The notes under the pieces: model-generated
Database searches by the model: none
Seen by the model: the letters and a program-made list of their open reading frames with translations, nothing else
What the model was told of the DNA's origin: nothing
Assembly (NCBI GenBank): GCA_903923395.1
Contig: CAIXXM010000054.1
Span: forward strand, 1-63,141
Direction of reading: 5' to 3'
Length of the DNA: 63,141 nucleotides
From: an uncultured Acidobacteriia bacterium
Lineage (GTDB): Bacteria; Acidobacteriota; Terriglobia; Bryobacterales; Bryobacteraceae
Translations under genes and position numbers: made by a program
Part shown: positions 52,923-63,141 of the stretch, piece by piece
Layout of the letters: each line of letters starts with the position of its first letter
Position numbering within the stretch: the first letter of the stretch is position 1

Positions 52923-53860
52923 CAGCAAATCCCCTCTGTCAGGCGGACCAGCGGCGCAAGCAGATTCTGCAATCCCGCCGGACGGACATCATCGAAAATC
53001 CTCATTTTCAGAGCCTGATACCTGTCTACCCCGCGCTTCTCGTCAGACAAGAACTCAGGCGTGGTAAACACCGTAATAAAGGTACCCCGCAGTTCTGATG
53101 AGCCATCAATCAACTGCCTGAGCAGTTCATAGACTTCAGTAAGAGAACCGGTTGTGTAATAGAAACCGTCTTTGCGCTCAAGCTTCCGCGGATTCTCAAA
53201 ACATCGCGAGATATCCAGCGTGATCAACAGACCCTGCCGCCCATTTCTGTGAAGCCAGTAAGTCAGAGATTCGAAGGCAAGCCGGGCATTGTGACGGTTG
53301 ATTTTCTGGAAGATCTTGGCTGCCTTGAGTTCGGAAATCCGGGGCAATTCTCCGCGGAGCCACTGCTGCACAGGCACGGCAGAGTGCTCCAGACCCTTGA
53401 TTTGAGCCCGGCATAGTTGCAGCAGGGCCAAACGGAAATCCTGGCCCATATGGAAGTCGTCATAGAGCCCTTGCAGCCAACTCCGCAGCACAACCCGCAC
53501 TTCGGGCACCTCAACGCCATTCTCCCAGGCAATATCAGCAAGGTCGAATCCCTGGGAAACTGGTTGTTGTACCTTCCACCCGGCGGCACGAAAGCCTTCC
53601 GCGACGAATGACGCAGCCAAGCCGTCCCAATCAATCTGGCGCGCGATCTCAAAGAAGATATGATCGATCCGGTGCATCCGCGTCTGCGCGGCATGCAGAT
53701 CCACGCGGATATATTCGTGCCGTTCCGCCAGTAAGTCCACTTTGGCGGAAGCTTCAGCGAGTAACTCCAACCCGCCGACAAGAAACTTCACGGCCCCGCC
53801 ACCCGCGGGGATGTAATCTGTCAGGTATTCCCGGTCGATGATGTCAATCCATGTTTCCAT
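52922..53860 (-). CDS. DUF2791-like ATPase relative with degenerate P-loop
   Basis: 312 aa, start ATG 53860 coupled to the upstream stop (TGATG). EYLTDYIPAGGGAVKFLVGG sits where DUF2791 proteins have the P-loop, but the GKS/T is missing. LLITLDISR (211-219) matches the Walker B strand, and HRIDHIFFEIARQIDW resembles the region after the P-loop in the active relatives. It probably binds the active ATPase next door as a non-hydrolysing partner. The remote relation is inferred from layout and motif spacing. Confidence 0.6.
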   Translation of the reverse strand: METWIDIIDREYLTDYIPAGGGAVKFLVGGLELLAEASAKVDLLAERHEYIRVDLHAAQTRMHRIDHIFFEIARQIDWDGLAASFVAEGFRAAGWKVQQPVSQGFDLADIAWENGVEVPEVRVVLRSWLQGLYDDFHMGQDFRLALLQLCRAQIKGLEHSAVPVQQWLRGELPRISELKAAKIFQKINRHNARLAFESLTYWLHRNGRQGLLITLDISRCFENPRKLERKDGFYYTTGSLTEVYELLRQLIDGSSELRGTFITVFTTPEFLSDEKRGVDRYQALKMRIFDDVRPAGLQNLLAPLVRLTEGIC

Positions 53861-54627
53861 CAGGATGCGTCCCCGCCGAAGCTTATACCGTAGTATCTCT
53901 TTTCCGCACCATCTGCGCCGATGCAGACGAAAGTAGCCGCTGCATTTCTGGTACCGGTGCTGCCTGCAAACTGGAAGAGCGTGCCATCGCTCATTTGATT
54001 CACGCCGCTACTGTCCAATAGATACAGATCCGCCGCAAAGTCATCTTTGGTGTATTCCTTTGACGCGCCCGGCATCAGCGTTAACACATCATAGATAGCA
54101 GCAAAGGTGAGGACGCCGCCAGCCGCTCCGGCACAGTGCCGGTACGCGTTGTATAAGAGTTTCAGGAAGTCTGCAGGTTTGAAGCGGGTTGGCTTCGACT
54201 GGAGCTTCTGGAGAGTTGCAGCCAGAGCCGATGGGCGGATACCGCGCTCCGTTCTGCGGCCGATCTCCACCACCCGCTCCGCTGCTTTGATCCGAACCAG
54301 GAGGGGATAGCAGTAAAGTTTCCCGTCCCGCGGGAAAGCGCTGAGGCCGCGCTCTTTCGCCGCCGCCTCTAATTCGCGCAGGTACTTTTCAGGGAAGTAG
54401 CTATTCGTGTCGAACTCAAAAGCCAGAGCACTTGTCGCAGCCGCAACCTCACCTGTACTCTGCGTGATTTCTCCCAATACTTTTGAGATCTCCCGGAGGT
54501 CACCCGACTGCGCAACACTGCGAAGTTTCTTCAAGTGCCGGACCAGTGTGGAGGCATTGCCAAGTGCTGCGTCGACCCCGGCTTCCAGCTCGGCGAGGGC
54601 GGTTTCCAGGAGCAATTGTTCGGTCAT
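53860..54627 (-). CDS. Unrecognised first protein of the BrxD-like cassette
   Basis: 255 aa from ATG 54627; the longer frame upstream is Gly/Arg-rich and unlikely. The N-terminal 80 residues are helical with heptad-like spacing (LLLETALAELEAGVDAALGNASTLVRHLKKL). The middle contains DGKLYCYPLLVRI and RVVEIGRRTERGIRPSALAATLQ, the latter like the start of a helical DNA-binding or adaptor region. No catalytic motif is visible. It is the first gene of the three-gene coupled operon and may give substrate or target specificity. Confidence 0.65.
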   Translation of the reverse strand: MTEQLLLETALAELEAGVDAALGNASTLVRHLKKLRSVAQSGDLREISKVLGEITQSTGEVAAATSALAFEFDTNSYFPEKYLRELEAAAKERGLSAFPRDGKLYCYPLLVRIKAAERVVEIGRRTERGIRPSALAATLQKLQSKPTRFKPADFLKLLYNAYRHCAGAAGGVLTFAAIYDVLTLMPGASKEYTKDDFAADLYLLDSSGVNQMSDGTLFQFAGSTGTRNAAATFVCIGADGAEKRYYGISFGGDAS

Positions 54628-54644
54628 TGGGGGTATCCCGGATT

Positions 54645-55094
54645 CTACAACATTGCCAATTCCATGCAAATTGCTCCCGCCGGGTGATCTGCGTAAGGCG
54701 GGATCACCCGGAATCCCGCACTCCGGTAAAGCGCCTGCGCCGACGCCATCTCCGGCAAGGTATCGAGCCGAACGGCCCGGAATCCCGCACCGCGCGCGAA
54801 CTCGATCACCGCATCCACCAAGTGGCGGCCCAGTCCCATGCCGCGCCAAGTCGGGCGGATGTAGAGGCGTTTCAACTCACAGGTATCCGCATCCAGGGCA
54901 CGCACGGCGACGCATCCGGTTACCGCCTGGCCTTCGACGGCCAACAACACCCCGGAGTACCAGCCGCCTTCCAACTGCGCCAGTTCTTCTTCAAAGGCAG
55001 TAAAACAGATATGACCGCCGGGCAGGGATTCGGCATACTCCCGGAAGATCTTCCGGACCTCATTCCAATCCCCCTGCCCCGCGGGCCGGATCAT
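54645..55094 (-). CDS. GNAT-family N-acetyltransferase
   Basis: 149 aa from ATG 55094, overlapping the gltD stop as ATGA. The GNAT core includes [29 protein letters not shown], holding the acetyl-CoA pyrophosphate loop (R-G-M-G-L-G), and [14 protein letters not shown] near the C-terminus. It transfers an acetyl group from acetyl-CoA to an amine; the substrate is unknown. It ends 17 bp before the cassette's first ATG and is probably read together with gltBD. Confidence 0.88.
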   Translation of the reverse strand: MIRPAGQGDWNEVRKIFREYAESLPGGHICFTAFEEELAQLEGGWYSGVLLAVEGQAVTGCVAVRALDADTCELKRLYIRPTWRGMGLGRHLVDAVIEFARGAGFRAVRLDTLPEMASAQALYRSAGFRVIPPYADHPAGAICMELAML

Positions 55095-56509
55095 GCTGGC
55101 AGCGTCGAAGTTCCCATCAGGAACTGATCGACACCCCGGGCGGCTTTCCGCCCTTCGGAAATTGCCCAAACCACCAGTGACTGTCCACGGCGCATATCAC
55201 CAGCCGAGAAGATGCCCTTTTGCGAGGTCATATAGTTTTCATCCGCCTTCACGTTACCGCGGGCATCGAGTTCCACAGCGGCCTCTTCGAGCAGACCATT
55301 CTTCACCGGACCCGTGAAGCCCATCGCCAGCAGTACGAGATCGACATCCATTTCGAACTCACTGCCCGGAATGGCTTCGAACTTCGGCGGTGCGCCCACG
55401 CGAATCCCATGCAGTTTCTTGACGTTGCCGTGCTCGTCACCCGTGAATTTCACTGTGTTGACGCTCCAATCCCGCGCGCCGCCTTCTTCATGCGCACTTT
55501 CCGTACGCAACTGCAGGGGCCAGAGCGGCCACGGCGTATTTGGCGAACGCGTTGTCGGCGGTTGCGGCATCAACTCAAACTGGGCCACCGAAAGCGCCCC
55601 GTGCCGGTGGGACGTACCCAGGCAATCCGCGCCCGTATCGCCACCGCCGATGATGATCACGCGCTTGCCCGTCGCCAGAATCTGGTTCGGAACCTGGTCA
55701 CCCAAGGCCACCTTGTTCGCATCCGGCAGGAATTCCATCGCGAAGTGGATACCCTTCAGCTCACGCCCAGGAACATTCAGGTCGCGCGGATTCTCCGCAC
55801 CACCTGCCAGCAGAATTGCGTCGAAGTTGCGCCGCAGTTCCGCCACGGTAACTGTCTTGCCGACGTGCGTATTGACCGCGAACTCCACACCTTCCGCTTC
55901 CATCTGCTTGATGCGGCGGTCGATGACGAACTTTTCCATCTTGAATTGCGGTATGCCATAGCGCAGCAAGCCGCCGATCCGGTCATTCTTCTCAAACACG
56001 GTCACCCAGTGGCCCGCTCGCGCCAGTTGCTGCGCGGCAGCCAAACCAGCCGGCCCGGACCCGACCACAGCCACGCGCTTGCCCGTGCGTTCCTTCGGAG
56101 GCTCCGGAACAATCCAGCCCTCTTCAAACGCCCGCTCCACAATGGTCTTTTCAATGTTCTTGATAGTGACCGGAGGCTCATGAATTCCCAACACGCAGGC
56201 AGCTTCGCAAGGCGCGGGGCAGATGCGTCCGGTGAATTCCGGGAAGTTGTTAGTGGAATGCAGGATACGGATTGCTTCCTGCCAGCGGCCATTCCACACC
56301 AGATCATTCCAGTCCGGAATGATGTTCGAGACCGGGCAGCCAGTGTGGCAGAACGGTACGCCGCAATCCATGCAACGGCCCGCCTGTTTCTTGAGTTTGT
56401 CTTCGGGAAATGGCTGGTAAATCTCAAACCAGTCATTGATCCGTTCGGTTGGGGACCGGCGCGCCGGCACTTCCCTCGTGAATTCCAGAAACCCTGTGAC
56501 CTTACCCAT
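55091..56509 (-). CDS. gltD: Glutamate synthase (NADPH) small subunit
   Basis: 472 aa from ATG 56509. N-terminal Fe-S ligands ([26 protein letters not shown]) are followed by FAD binding ([17 protein letters not shown]), NADPH binding ([13 protein letters not shown]) and the C-terminal LLAMGFTGP. It passes electrons from NADPH to the large subunit for 2-oxoglutarate + glutamine to two glutamate. Its start overlaps the gltB stop by 8 bp. Confidence 0.96.
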   Translation of the reverse strand: MGKVTGFLEFTREVPARRSPTERINDWFEIYQPFPEDKLKKQAGRCMDCGVPFCHTGCPVSNIIPDWNDLVWNGRWQEAIRILHSTNNFPEFTGRICPAPCEAACVLGIHEPPVTIKNIEKTIVERAFEEGWIVPEPPKERTGKRVAVVGSGPAGLAAAQQLARAGHWVTVFEKNDRIGGLLRYGIPQFKMEKFVIDRRIKQMEAEGVEFAVNTHVGKTVTVAELRRNFDAILLAGGAENPRDLNVPGRELKGIHFAMEFLPDANKVALGDQVPNQILATGKRVIIIGGGDTGADCLGTSHRHGALSVAQFELMPQPPTTRSPNTPWPLWPLQLRTESAHEEGGARDWSVNTVKFTGDEHGNVKKLHGIRVGAPPKFEAIPGSEFEMDVDLVLLAMGFTGPVKNGLLEEAAVELDARGNVKADENYMTSQKGIFSAGDMRRGQSLVVWAISEGRKAARGVDQFLMGTSTLPA

Positions 56510-59500
56510 GCAACACCTTCTCTGTACCGGAAACACTCATCCGCTGCGCCAGAAGATCCGGCTGCGCCGCGGCCTTCTTTGCCATCACCCGCTTGAATTC
56601 ATGCGGGAACACCTTTACGAACTTGGGCAGCATCTGCGCCCAGTTCTCCAAAATCCACTTCGCCCGCGGACTGCCCGTGGCTTCGAAGTGCCGGTGAATC
56701 ATGGTCTGCAGCGTCTGCTGGTCCTGCGGATCAAAGATCATCTCCAGATCTACGGAAGCCTTGTTGCACTGGGTCCGGGCGAAGTCACCCGCTTCATCGA
56801 GCACATAGGCAATCCCGCCGGACATGCCCGCCGCGAAGTTGCGGCCCACACGTCCCAGCACCACCACTAAACCATTCGTCATGTATTCGCAGCCGTGGTC
56901 ACCCAGGCCTTCCACCACCGCGGAAGCACCCGAATTCCGAACCGCAAACCGCTCGCCGGCCATGCCGTTGAAGAAGGCTTCGCCGGTAGTGGCACCATAG
57001 AGCACCACGTTGCCGATGAGGATATTCTCTTCGGGCTGGAACGTGGAGGATTTCGGCGGATAAACAATGATCCGTCCGCCGGAAAGGCCCTTGCCCACGT
57101 AATCGTTGGCATCGCCTTCCAGTTCCATCGTCACACCCTTGGCAAGGAAAGCACCAAAGCTCTGGCCCGCGGAGCCGTTGAACTTGAACTGAATCGTGTT
57201 ATCCGGCAAGCCCGCCGACCCGTACTTCCGCGCAATTTCGCCCGAGAGCATCGCGCCGACTGTACGGTGCGTATTCTTGATCGGCAGCTTGATCTCTACT
57301 GGAGTCTGGAAGTCCAGCGCCTCACGTGCATGCTCAATCAGCTTGAAATCCAGAGCTTCTTTGAGACCATGATCCTGATCAGTGGTGCAGCGCCGCGCTA
57401 CGCGCGAAGGCACCTGCGGGTTGTAGAGGATCTGCGAGAAGTCCAGCCCCTTGGCCTTCCAGTGCTCCACTGCATGACGCGTTTCGAGCATATCCACGCG
57501 GCCCACCATCTCATCCACACGGCGGAATCCGAGCTCCGCCATGATCTGCCGCAACTGCTCGGCAATGAAGAAGAAGAAGTTGATCACGTGCTCCGGTTGC
57601 CCGGTGAACTTCGCCCGCAAGGCCTTGTCCTGCGTCGCAATCCCCACCGGACACGTGTTCAGATGGCACTTGCGCATCATGATGCAGCCCATCGCCACCA
57701 GCGGCAGCGTCGCGAAACCAAACTCTTCGGCACCCAGCAGCGCGGCAATCGCCACGTCTCGGCCCGTTTGGAGTTTGCCATCGGCCTGCACGCGGATACG
57801 GCTGCGCAGGTCATTCATCACAAGCACCTGTTGCGTTTCCGCCAGCCCCAATTCCCACGGCGCACCGGCATGTTTGATCGACGTCAACGGCGAAGCGCCT
57901 GTGCCGCCATCATGGCCGCTGATCAGGACCACATCCGCATGGGCCTTTGAAACACCGGCAGCCACCGTGCCCACCCCAACTTCCGCCACCAGCTTCACGG
58001 AAATCCGGGCCTTCGGGTTGACGTTCTTGAGGTCATAGATCAGCTGCGCCAGGTCTTCAATCGAGTAGATGTCATGGTGCGGCGGCGGCGAAATCAGGCC
58101 GACGCCCGGCACCGAGTGGCGCACTTTGGCGATGTAGTCATCCACCTTATGGCCCGGCAGCTGGCCACCTTCACCAGGCTTGGCACCTTGCGCCATCTTG
58201 ATCTGCAGTTCATCGGCATTCACCAGGTAATTGGTGGTCACACCGAAGCGGCCCGAAGCGACCTGCTTGATGGAACTGCGGCGGCGGTCACCATTGGCAT
58301 CCGGTGTGAACCGAACCTCATCCTCTCCACCTTCACCCGTATTCGAACGGCCGCCGATGCGGTTCATCGCAATGGCCAGCGTCTCGTGCGCTTCGGTCGA
58401 GATCGAACCGAGCGACATCGCTCCCGTCGCGAAGCGCTTCACGATCTCCGCTGCCGGCTCCACTTCATCGAGCGGTACCGGATTGCCCTTCTTGAATTCG
58501 AAGAGTCCGCGCAGGGTGCAGAGCTGCTTGTTCTGCTCATTCACCAGCCGCGCGTATTCCTCAAAGGTGTCGAAACGGCCCTGCGTTACGGCATGCTGCA
58601 TCTTGCTGATCGTGTTCGGATTCAGCAGGTGGAACTCACCGCGCGCGCGATAGGCGTAGCTTCCGCCCACCGGCAGTTCGGGTTCGTAATTTGTAATGGG
58701 GCGGTAAGCCAGATCATGCTTCGCCTTGGCTTCCTGCGCCAGCACTTCCAGCCCAACGCCTTCAATCCGCGATGCTGTGCCGGTGAAATACTTGTCCACC
58801 AGAGCCTTGTTCAAGCCAATGGCTTCAAATACTTGCGCACCCCGGTAGCTCTGCAAAGTGGAAATGCCCATCTTTGAGAAGACCTTGAGCAGGCCCTTCT
58901 TCACCGCTTTGACGTAGTTGTAGACCGCGTCTTCAAACGTGACCTTCGGAGGCAGCAGGCCACTGTTCGCCAGATCTTCGAGCGTCTCAATCGCCAGGTA
59001 CGGGTTCACCGCACTGGCACCATAGCCGATCAACAGCGCGAAATGCATGACTTCGCGCGGCTCGCCCGATTCAATAATCAGGGCAACTTGGGTGCGGGAG
59101 CCTTCCTTGATGAGGTGGTTGTGCACGGCCGTCATCGCGAGCAGACTGGGAATCGGCGCATACTCTTCGTCGACGCCACGGTCCGACAGAATCAGAATTG
59201 TATAGCCGGCCTGTACAGCGAGCGAGGCCCGGCGGCAAATGCCATCGAGTGCGCGCTCCAGACCCTTTTTGCCGTCATGTACGGGATACAACACCGGCAG
59301 AGTGCTGGCGAGGAAGTCGCCGTGCGAAACGCGGCGCAGTTTTTCGAGGTCGCGGTTGCTGATGATGGGGTGCGGAAGTTTCAGCGTGTGGCAATGCTGC
59401 GGCGTTTCCGCAAGGATATTGCGTTCCGTGCCGATGTAGCTCACCAGCGACATGACCATTTCTTCGCGGATAGGGTCGATGGGCGGGTTCGTCACCTGCG

Positions 59501-61103
59501 CGAACAACTGCTTGAAGTAGTGGAACAGCGGCTGCGGCTTGTCACTGAGACAGGCGAGCGGCGTGTCCGTACCCATGGAACCGAGCGGCTCTTCGCCGTT
59601 GGCACCCATGGGCGTCACCAGCATTTTGACGTCTTCATCGGTGTAGCCGAAGGCGCGCTGGCGGATGGTGATCGTGGTGTGATCGGAACCAATGACGCGG
59701 GACGGTTCGGGCAACTGTTCGAGGGTAATCTGGTTTTCTTTGAGCCATTCGCCATAAGGCTGGCGGCTTGAGAGCTGCTTCTTGATCTCTTCATCGGCAA
59801 CGATGCGGCCCTGTTCGAGATCGACCAGGAACATCTTGCCCGGCTGCAGACGACCCTTCAGGCGAACGTCTTCCGGTTTGATATGCAGCACGCCGGTTTC
59901 CGACGAGACTACAACGAGGTCGTCTTTCGTGACCAGGTAGCGCGCGGGGCGAAGACCATTGCGGTCCAGCGTGGCGCCGATGGAGCGCCCGTCGGTGAAT
60001 GCCACTGCTGCAGGACCATCCCAGGGCTCCATCAAAGAGCAGTGATATTCATAGAACGCCCGCTTTTCGGGGTCCATGTGGGGATTGCCGTCCCAAGCTT
60101 CTGGAATCAGCATCGCCATGGCATGCGGCAGGGAGCGGCCACTCATTACGAGCAGTTCGAGGGCGTTATCGAAGGCAGAGGAATCGCTGCCGTTCGGATG
60201 AATGATGGGGAAGAGCTTCTGCAGATCTTCATGGAAGAGCTCTGAGCGGAGAATGCTCTGGCGCGCGTTCATCCAGTTCACATTGCCGCGGAGAGTGTTG
60301 ATTTCGCCGTTGTGGGCAACGTAGCGGAATGGGTGAGCGAGCTGCCAGGTCGGGAAAGTGTTGGTGGAGAAGCGCTGGTGCACGAGACAGAGGGCGCTGA
60401 CGACTTCCGGATCCGAAAGCTCCTCGTAAAACTTCGCGATTTGGGGCGCGAGCAGCAGGCCTTTATAGACGATGGTGCGGGCTGAGAGCGAGGGAATGTA
60501 GAACATGCCCTTTTCCGGCATATCCGTCTTCGCGACTTCGTGCTCGGCGCGCTTGCGGACAACATAGAGCTTCCGCTCGAGGTCCTGCTCCGACATGCCG
60601 GGCTGATGAGCGATGAAAATCTGCTGTATATAAGGTTGGGTGCCGCGGGCAATGCGACCAATGGCGGCGCCCTGCGTGGGGGTGTCCCGCCAGCCGAGCA
60701 GCCGGAGCCCTTCTTCCGCGACGATCTTTTCGACTATGCCTTCCGTCTTGAGGCGCTGGTGCGGTTCGACCGGCAGGAAAACCATGCCGACGCCGTACTC
60801 GCCGGGTCCAGGCAGAGTAAAGCCGAGCTTCGCGGTTTCGCGCGAGAAGAAGGCGTGAGGAATTTGAATGAGAAGACCAGCGCCGTCACCGGTATCCGGG
60901 TCGCAGCCGCAAGCTCCGCGGTGCGTCAGGCTGATCAGAATTTGGATGCCCTTCTCGATGATGTCGTGGGTTTTGTTGCCCTTAATATGGGCAACAAACC
61001 CGATGCCGCAGGCATCATGTTCGTGGCTGGGATGGTAGAGGCCTTGCGCTTCCGGCAAACCGGAACTGCTCAGCCCTTCGCTTACGTTGGAATGGCTCAT
61101 CAT
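56502..61103 (-). CDS. gltB: Glutamate synthase large subunit
   Basis: 1533 aa. After a 31-residue leader, [12 protein letters not shown] has the N-terminal nucleophile Cys32 of the glutaminase domain, exposed by removal of the leader. The FMN/2-oxoglutarate domain ([32 protein letters not shown]) and 3Fe-4S ligands ([13 protein letters not shown]) follow, with a C-terminal GXGXG beta-helix. Ammonia made in the first domain is channelled to the second. The gene is divergent from a LysR regulator, as in Bacillus gltC-gltAB. Confidence 0.97.
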   Translation of the reverse strand: MMSHSNVSEGLSSSGLPEAQGLYHPSHEHDACGIGFVAHIKGNKTHDIIEKGIQILISLTHRGACGCDPDTGDGAGLLIQIPHAFFSRETAKLGFTLPGPGEYGVGMVFLPVEPHQRLKTEGIVEKIVAEEGLRLLGWRDTPTQGAAIGRIARGTQPYIQQIFIAHQPGMSEQDLERKLYVVRKRAEHEVAKTDMPEKGMFYIPSLSARTIVYKGLLLAPQIAKFYEELSDPEVVSALCLVHQRFSTNTFPTWQLAHPFRYVAHNGEINTLRGNVNWMNARQSILRSELFHEDLQKLFPIIHPNGSDSSAFDNALELLVMSGRSLPHAMAMLIPEAWDGNPHMDPEKRAFYEYHCSLMEPWDGPAAVAFTDGRSIGATLDRNGLRPARYLVTKDDLVVVSSETGVLHIKPEDVRLKGRLQPGKMFLVDLEQGRIVADEEIKKQLSSRQPYGEWLKENQITLEQLPEPSRVIGSDHTTITIRQRAFGYTDEDVKMLVTPMGANGEEPLGSMGTDTPLACLSDKPQPLFHYFKQLFAQVTNPPIDPIREEMVMSLVSYIGTERNILAETPQHCHTLKLPHPIISNRDLEKLRRVSHGDFLASTLPVLYPVHDGKKGLERALDGICRRASLAVQAGYTILILSDRGVDEEYAPIPSLLAMTAVHNHLIKEGSRTQVALIIESGEPREVMHFALLIGYGASAVNPYLAIETLEDLANSGLLPPKVTFEDAVYNYVKAVKKGLLKVFSKMGISTLQSYRGAQVFEAIGLNKALVDKYFTGTASRIEGVGLEVLAQEAKAKHDLAYRPITNYEPELPVGGSYAYRARGEFHLLNPNTISKMQHAVTQGRFDTFEEYARLVNEQNKQLCTLRGLFEFKKGNPVPLDEVEPAAEIVKRFATGAMSLGSISTEAHETLAIAMNRIGGRSNTGEGGEDEVRFTPDANGDRRRSSIKQVASGRFGVTTNYLVNADELQIKMAQGAKPGEGGQLPGHKVDDYIAKVRHSVPGVGLISPPPHHDIYSIEDLAQLIYDLKNVNPKARISVKLVAEVGVGTVAAGVSKAHADVVLISGHDGGTGASPLTSIKHAGAPWELGLAETQQVLVMNDLRSRIRVQADGKLQTGRDVAIAALLGAEEFGFATLPLVAMGCIMMRKCHLNTCPVGIATQDKALRAKFTGQPEHVINFFFFIAEQLRQIMAELGFRRVDEMVGRVDMLETRHAVEHWKAKGLDFSQILYNPQVPSRVARRCTTDQDHGLKEALDFKLIEHAREALDFQTPVEIKLPIKNTHRTVGAMLSGEIARKYGSAGLPDNTIQFKFNGSAGQSFGAFLAKGVTMELEGDANDYVGKGLSGGRIIVYPPKSSTFQPEENILIGNVVLYGATTGEAFFNGMAGERFAVRNSGASAVVEGLGDHGCEYMTNGLVVVLGRVGRNFAAGMSGGIAYVLDEAGDFARTQCNKASVDLEMIFDPQDQQTLQTMIHRHFEATGSPRAKWILENWAQMLPKFVKVFPHEFKRVMAKKAAAQPDLLAQRMSVSGTEKVLHG

Positions 61104-61201
61104 GGCTGCACCCGTGGCAGTTCATCAAATATAGCAATCCAGCACAGTATTACGCAAATGAATTTTACATTGCAGTGACTATTAGCTGGGCTTATGTTAT
61201 T
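61104..61201. promoter_or_regulatory. Divergent gltB / LysR control region
   Basis: The 98-bp gap between the gltB ATG and the LysR start is AT-rich and holds an imperfect dyad (TTACGCAA near 61151, TTGCAGTGA near 61171) around 61151-61180, with a spacing that would suit a T-N11-A type LysR box. No clear -10/-35 was fixed. Confidence 0.35.
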
Positions 61202-62095
61202 GTGACTGAAGTGATCTTCGAAGATTGCAAGCTCTTTCGCGATGTCGCGCAACATAGAAGTCTGAGCCGGGCGGCTCAGTTAAATGGGATCAGCCAATCC
61301 GCTGCGACACAACATGTCCAGGAATTGGAACGCCGTTTGGGGACCACGCTCCTGGACCGGTCCACGCGGCCGATGACATTGACCTATGCCGGGAAGGCCT
61401 ATGCCGATCTCTGCCGGGATGTACTCCGGCGCGAGGAAGAGTTCCTGGCGTCACTCGGACAGGTGGATGAAACCCTCCGCGTCGCATCGATCTACTCGAT
61501 CGGGCTGACGGAGATGAACCGACTGCGGGAGGCCTTGGAGCGGAATCTGCCCGGGGCGCATTTGCAGGTGGAATACCTGCGTCCGGACAAGGTGTATCAG
61601 GCTGTGTTGGAGGACCAGGCGGACCTCGGGTTTGTCAGTTACCCGCAGCACCGGCGGGAATTGACGGTTTTGCCATGGCGTGATGAGCCGATGGCGGTGG
61701 CGGCGCATCCACAGCACCGCTTTGCCGGACTCCAGACGGTGGGCGTCCGTGACCTCAACGGAGAGGCTTTTGTTGCGTTCGACGAAGACTTGGCTGTCCG
61801 GAAAGAGCTGGACCGCCATTTGCGCAACCGCGGGGTGGAAGTGAATGTTGTTGCGCAATTTGACAACATCCAATCGATCAAAGAAGCCGTGGCGTTGGGC
61901 ACGGGGATCAGCATTCTGCCGGAGCAGACGATGCGGGCGGAGGTCCGGTCACGCCGCTTGGTATCGGTGGACCTCGATTCACCTGAGTTCGTGCGACCGG
62001 TGGGGATCATATACCGGCGGCGGAAGGTGTTTACCAAGGCCGGCCGGGAGTTTCTGGAGTTGGTGATAGAAGCCGGGGCAATGGCTGGCGCGTAA
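61202..62095 (+). CDS. LysR-family regulator, probably of gltBD
   Basis: 297 aa from GTG 61202, giving the usual N-terminus (VIFEDCKLFRDVAQHRS); GTG 61175 is a possible earlier start. The helix-turn-helix is SLSRAAQLNGISQSAATQHVQELERRLG. The effector domain (about 90-290) has the PBP2 fold with DLGFVSYPQ and AVALGTGISILPEQ. Its position facing gltB points to control of glutamate synthesis, like GltC. The effector is unknown, though 2-oxoglutarate is a natural guess. Confidence 0.87.
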   Translation: MTEVIFEDCKLFRDVAQHRSLSRAAQLNGISQSAATQHVQELERRLGTTLLDRSTRPMTLTYAGKAYADLCRDVLRREEEFLASLGQVDETLRVASIYSIGLTEMNRLREALERNLPGAHLQVEYLRPDKVYQAVLEDQADLGFVSYPQHRRELTVLPWRDEPMAVAAHPQHRFAGLQTVGVRDLNGEAFVAFDEDLAVRKELDRHLRNRGVEVNVVAQFDNIQSIKEAVALGTGISILPEQTMRAEVRSRRLVSVDLDSPEFVRPVGIIYRRRKVFTKAGREFLELVIEAGAMAGA

Positions 62096-62179
62096 TTTTC
62101 TGAGACAAAGGGGTGTCCGCATCTTTGTGTTTCTTCCGCTTTTCAACTCAGGAGAGAACACGCGACCCAAAGATACCTC

Positions 62180-63121
62180 TTGCTTGCCAGCCTTAGCGTG
62201 GCGACATTAGCCAGCCCACTTCTGCAGGCCGAAATTTTCACTTATCAGAGCATCATCGACCCAATCGCGACAACCACCAGAGCCTACGGCATCAGCAACT
62301 CTGGTGTCATCAGCGGCCAAGCATGGGGTGGTTCGGCGGGCCAGGAGACATTCAGCCTTTCGGGGGGGATATTTACCCACTACATGCCACTCAACGGAGC
62401 AGGCACATATGTTGGGAAGATCAAGAATGACAACGTCATTGCGGGCCAGGTAGCGGTTCCCCAGAGCGGGGGATATAACTATGAAGGCTTTACTATCAAC
62501 ACGGCAAACGGGGCCGTCGCAGCGATCAATGTCCCGGGGGCTTCATCCACGATTGCTTGGGCGATGAACGATTCCGGTGTGTTGGTCGGCGGTTACTCCA
62601 CGGCGACTTCGAACTTGAGCTTTGTCGACAATGGCGGCACCTTTACGACCTTTGGCCTCGGCAGCGGCAGCAGCCTGTTCGACATCAATAACGCTGGCGT
62701 TTCTGTCGGTTATTACAATGACGGAACAGGAACACACGGGATGGTCCGAAGCGCGTCGGGAACCATTCAGACGCTCGATGTACCAAACTCCGGCTTGACG
62801 GAGATTTTCGGCATCAATAACCTCGGTCATATGGTGGGCGAAACTGCAGGGGGCTTTTGCGCCGGAACAGGCCAAGGATTCTGCAGCTTTTACTACAACG
62901 GATCGACGTTCTCGGTGCTTGCCGTTCCTGGCACGGTGGATACTTTCGCTTATGGCATCAACGATTCCGACCAGATCGTCGGCGAATACCTCACGTCGGG
63001 CAATCAGAACAATGGTTTTCTAGCTACGTCGGTCAGTGTGTCAAGTACACCTGAGCCCGGTACGATGGGCCTGTTGGTGGCATGTGCGGGCGCGATGTGG
63101 ATAGCGCGCAAGAAGCGGTAA
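62180..63121 (+). CDS. HAF-repeat PEP-CTERM protein
   Basis: 313 aa from TTG 62180; no ATG is in frame at the right place, and GGAGAG (62151-62156) is too far away, so the start is uncertain. Repeats of the form AYGISNSGVISGQ, WAMNDSGVLVGGY, FDINNAGVSVGYY, FGINNLGHMVGET, YGINDSDQIVGEY are typical HAF beta-propeller-like units. The sorting end is TPEPGTMGLLVACAGAMWIARKKR. It is probably an exported surface protein. There is no neighbour on the same strand before the window end. Confidence 0.85.
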   Translation: MLASLSVATLASPLLQAEIFTYQSIIDPIATTTRAYGISNSGVISGQAWGGSAGQETFSLSGGIFTHYMPLNGAGTYVGKIKNDNVIAGQVAVPQSGGYNYEGFTINTANGAVAAINVPGASSTIAWAMNDSGVLVGGYSTATSNLSFVDNGGTFTTFGLGSGSSLFDINNAGVSVGYYNDGTGTHGMVRSASGTIQTLDVPNSGLTEIFGINNLGHMVGETAGGFCAGTGQGFCSFYYNGSTFSVLAVPGTVDTFAYGINDSDQIVGEYLTSGNQNNGFLATSVSVSSTPEPGTMGLLVACAGAMWIARKKR

Positions 63122-63141
63122 GTTTGACAGAAGGTGCTGAA

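Noticed and set aside
51651-54627. Complete BREX system
   Set aside because: Only BrxD-like ATPases are present; no PglZ, PglX, BrxC, BrxL or BrxA/B gene is adjacent.
55220-56596. 458-codon plus-strand open frame over gltD
   Set aside because: gltD has all its Fe-S, FAD and NADPH motifs on the other strand.

Overview
The window looks like a chromosomal segment of an Acidobacteriota bacterium, most likely of the Bryobacterales/Solibacter type. This is inferred from gene content, not from a marker gene. The signs are three PEP-CTERM proteins, a DUF1592/DUF1552 gene pair, an ECF sigma factor beside a Ser/Thr kinase with a long C-terminal half, many secreted carbohydrate-active proteins, and tightly overlapping ATGA/GTGA/TTGA gene junctions.

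Layout. 1-2420: right end of a probable integrated element, with a partial nuclease-like gene, a serine recombinase and a tyrosine integrase that ends against a tRNA-Arg(CCG) gene, followed by tRNA-Ser(GCT). 2.6-7.7 kb: leftward operon of secreted and membrane proteins (TIMP-like protein, GT87-like transferase, amidohydrolase, DUF5060-type glycosidase). 7.8-9.2 kb: CE15 esterase. 9.1-10.7 kb: tandem AAA ATPase. 11.0-14.9 kb: two DUF3857/transglutaminase-like proteins, the first with a one-base frameshift. 15.0-16.9 kb: Dam-like methylase with a DpnII-like restriction enzyme. 16.9-21.2 kb: dienelactone hydrolase and a large phage-tail-like protein. 21.2-24.2 kb: SelB and a HpnI-like glycosyltransferase. 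24.4-29.4 kb: complete tolQ-tolR-tolA-tolB-pal-cpoB envelope operon. 29.4-37.3 kb: mixed small operons, including PEP-CTERM proteins and an ECF sigma/kinase pair. 37.3-38.0 kb: VapBC toxin-antitoxin. 38-44.3 kb: polysaccharide deacetylase, GH106 rhamnosidase, M23 peptidase, aldo/keto reductase, sugar-binding lipoprotein. 44.4-49.9 kb: small ORF, a hairpin-rich intergenic region and the DUF1592/DUF1552 pair. 50.2-50.8 kb: a peroxiredoxin whose catalytic Cys codon is an in-frame TGA. 50.8-54.6 kb: methyltransferase and a three-gene BrxD-like (DUF2791) cassette. 54.6-62.1 kb: GNAT, gltD, gltB and a divergent LysR regulator. 62.2-63.1 kb: a HAF-repeat PEP-CTERM protein.

The best discovery candidate is the selenoprotein peroxiredoxin. 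Its reading frame continues through TGA at exactly the peroxidatic position (P-x3-T-x2-U), a SECIS-like hairpin follows 16-32 nt downstream, and the selenocysteine-specific elongation factor SelB is encoded in the same window. The second is the compact, translationally coupled cassette of one active and one degenerate BREX-type ATPase plus an unrecognised protein, which may be a stand-alone defence or DNA-processing module.
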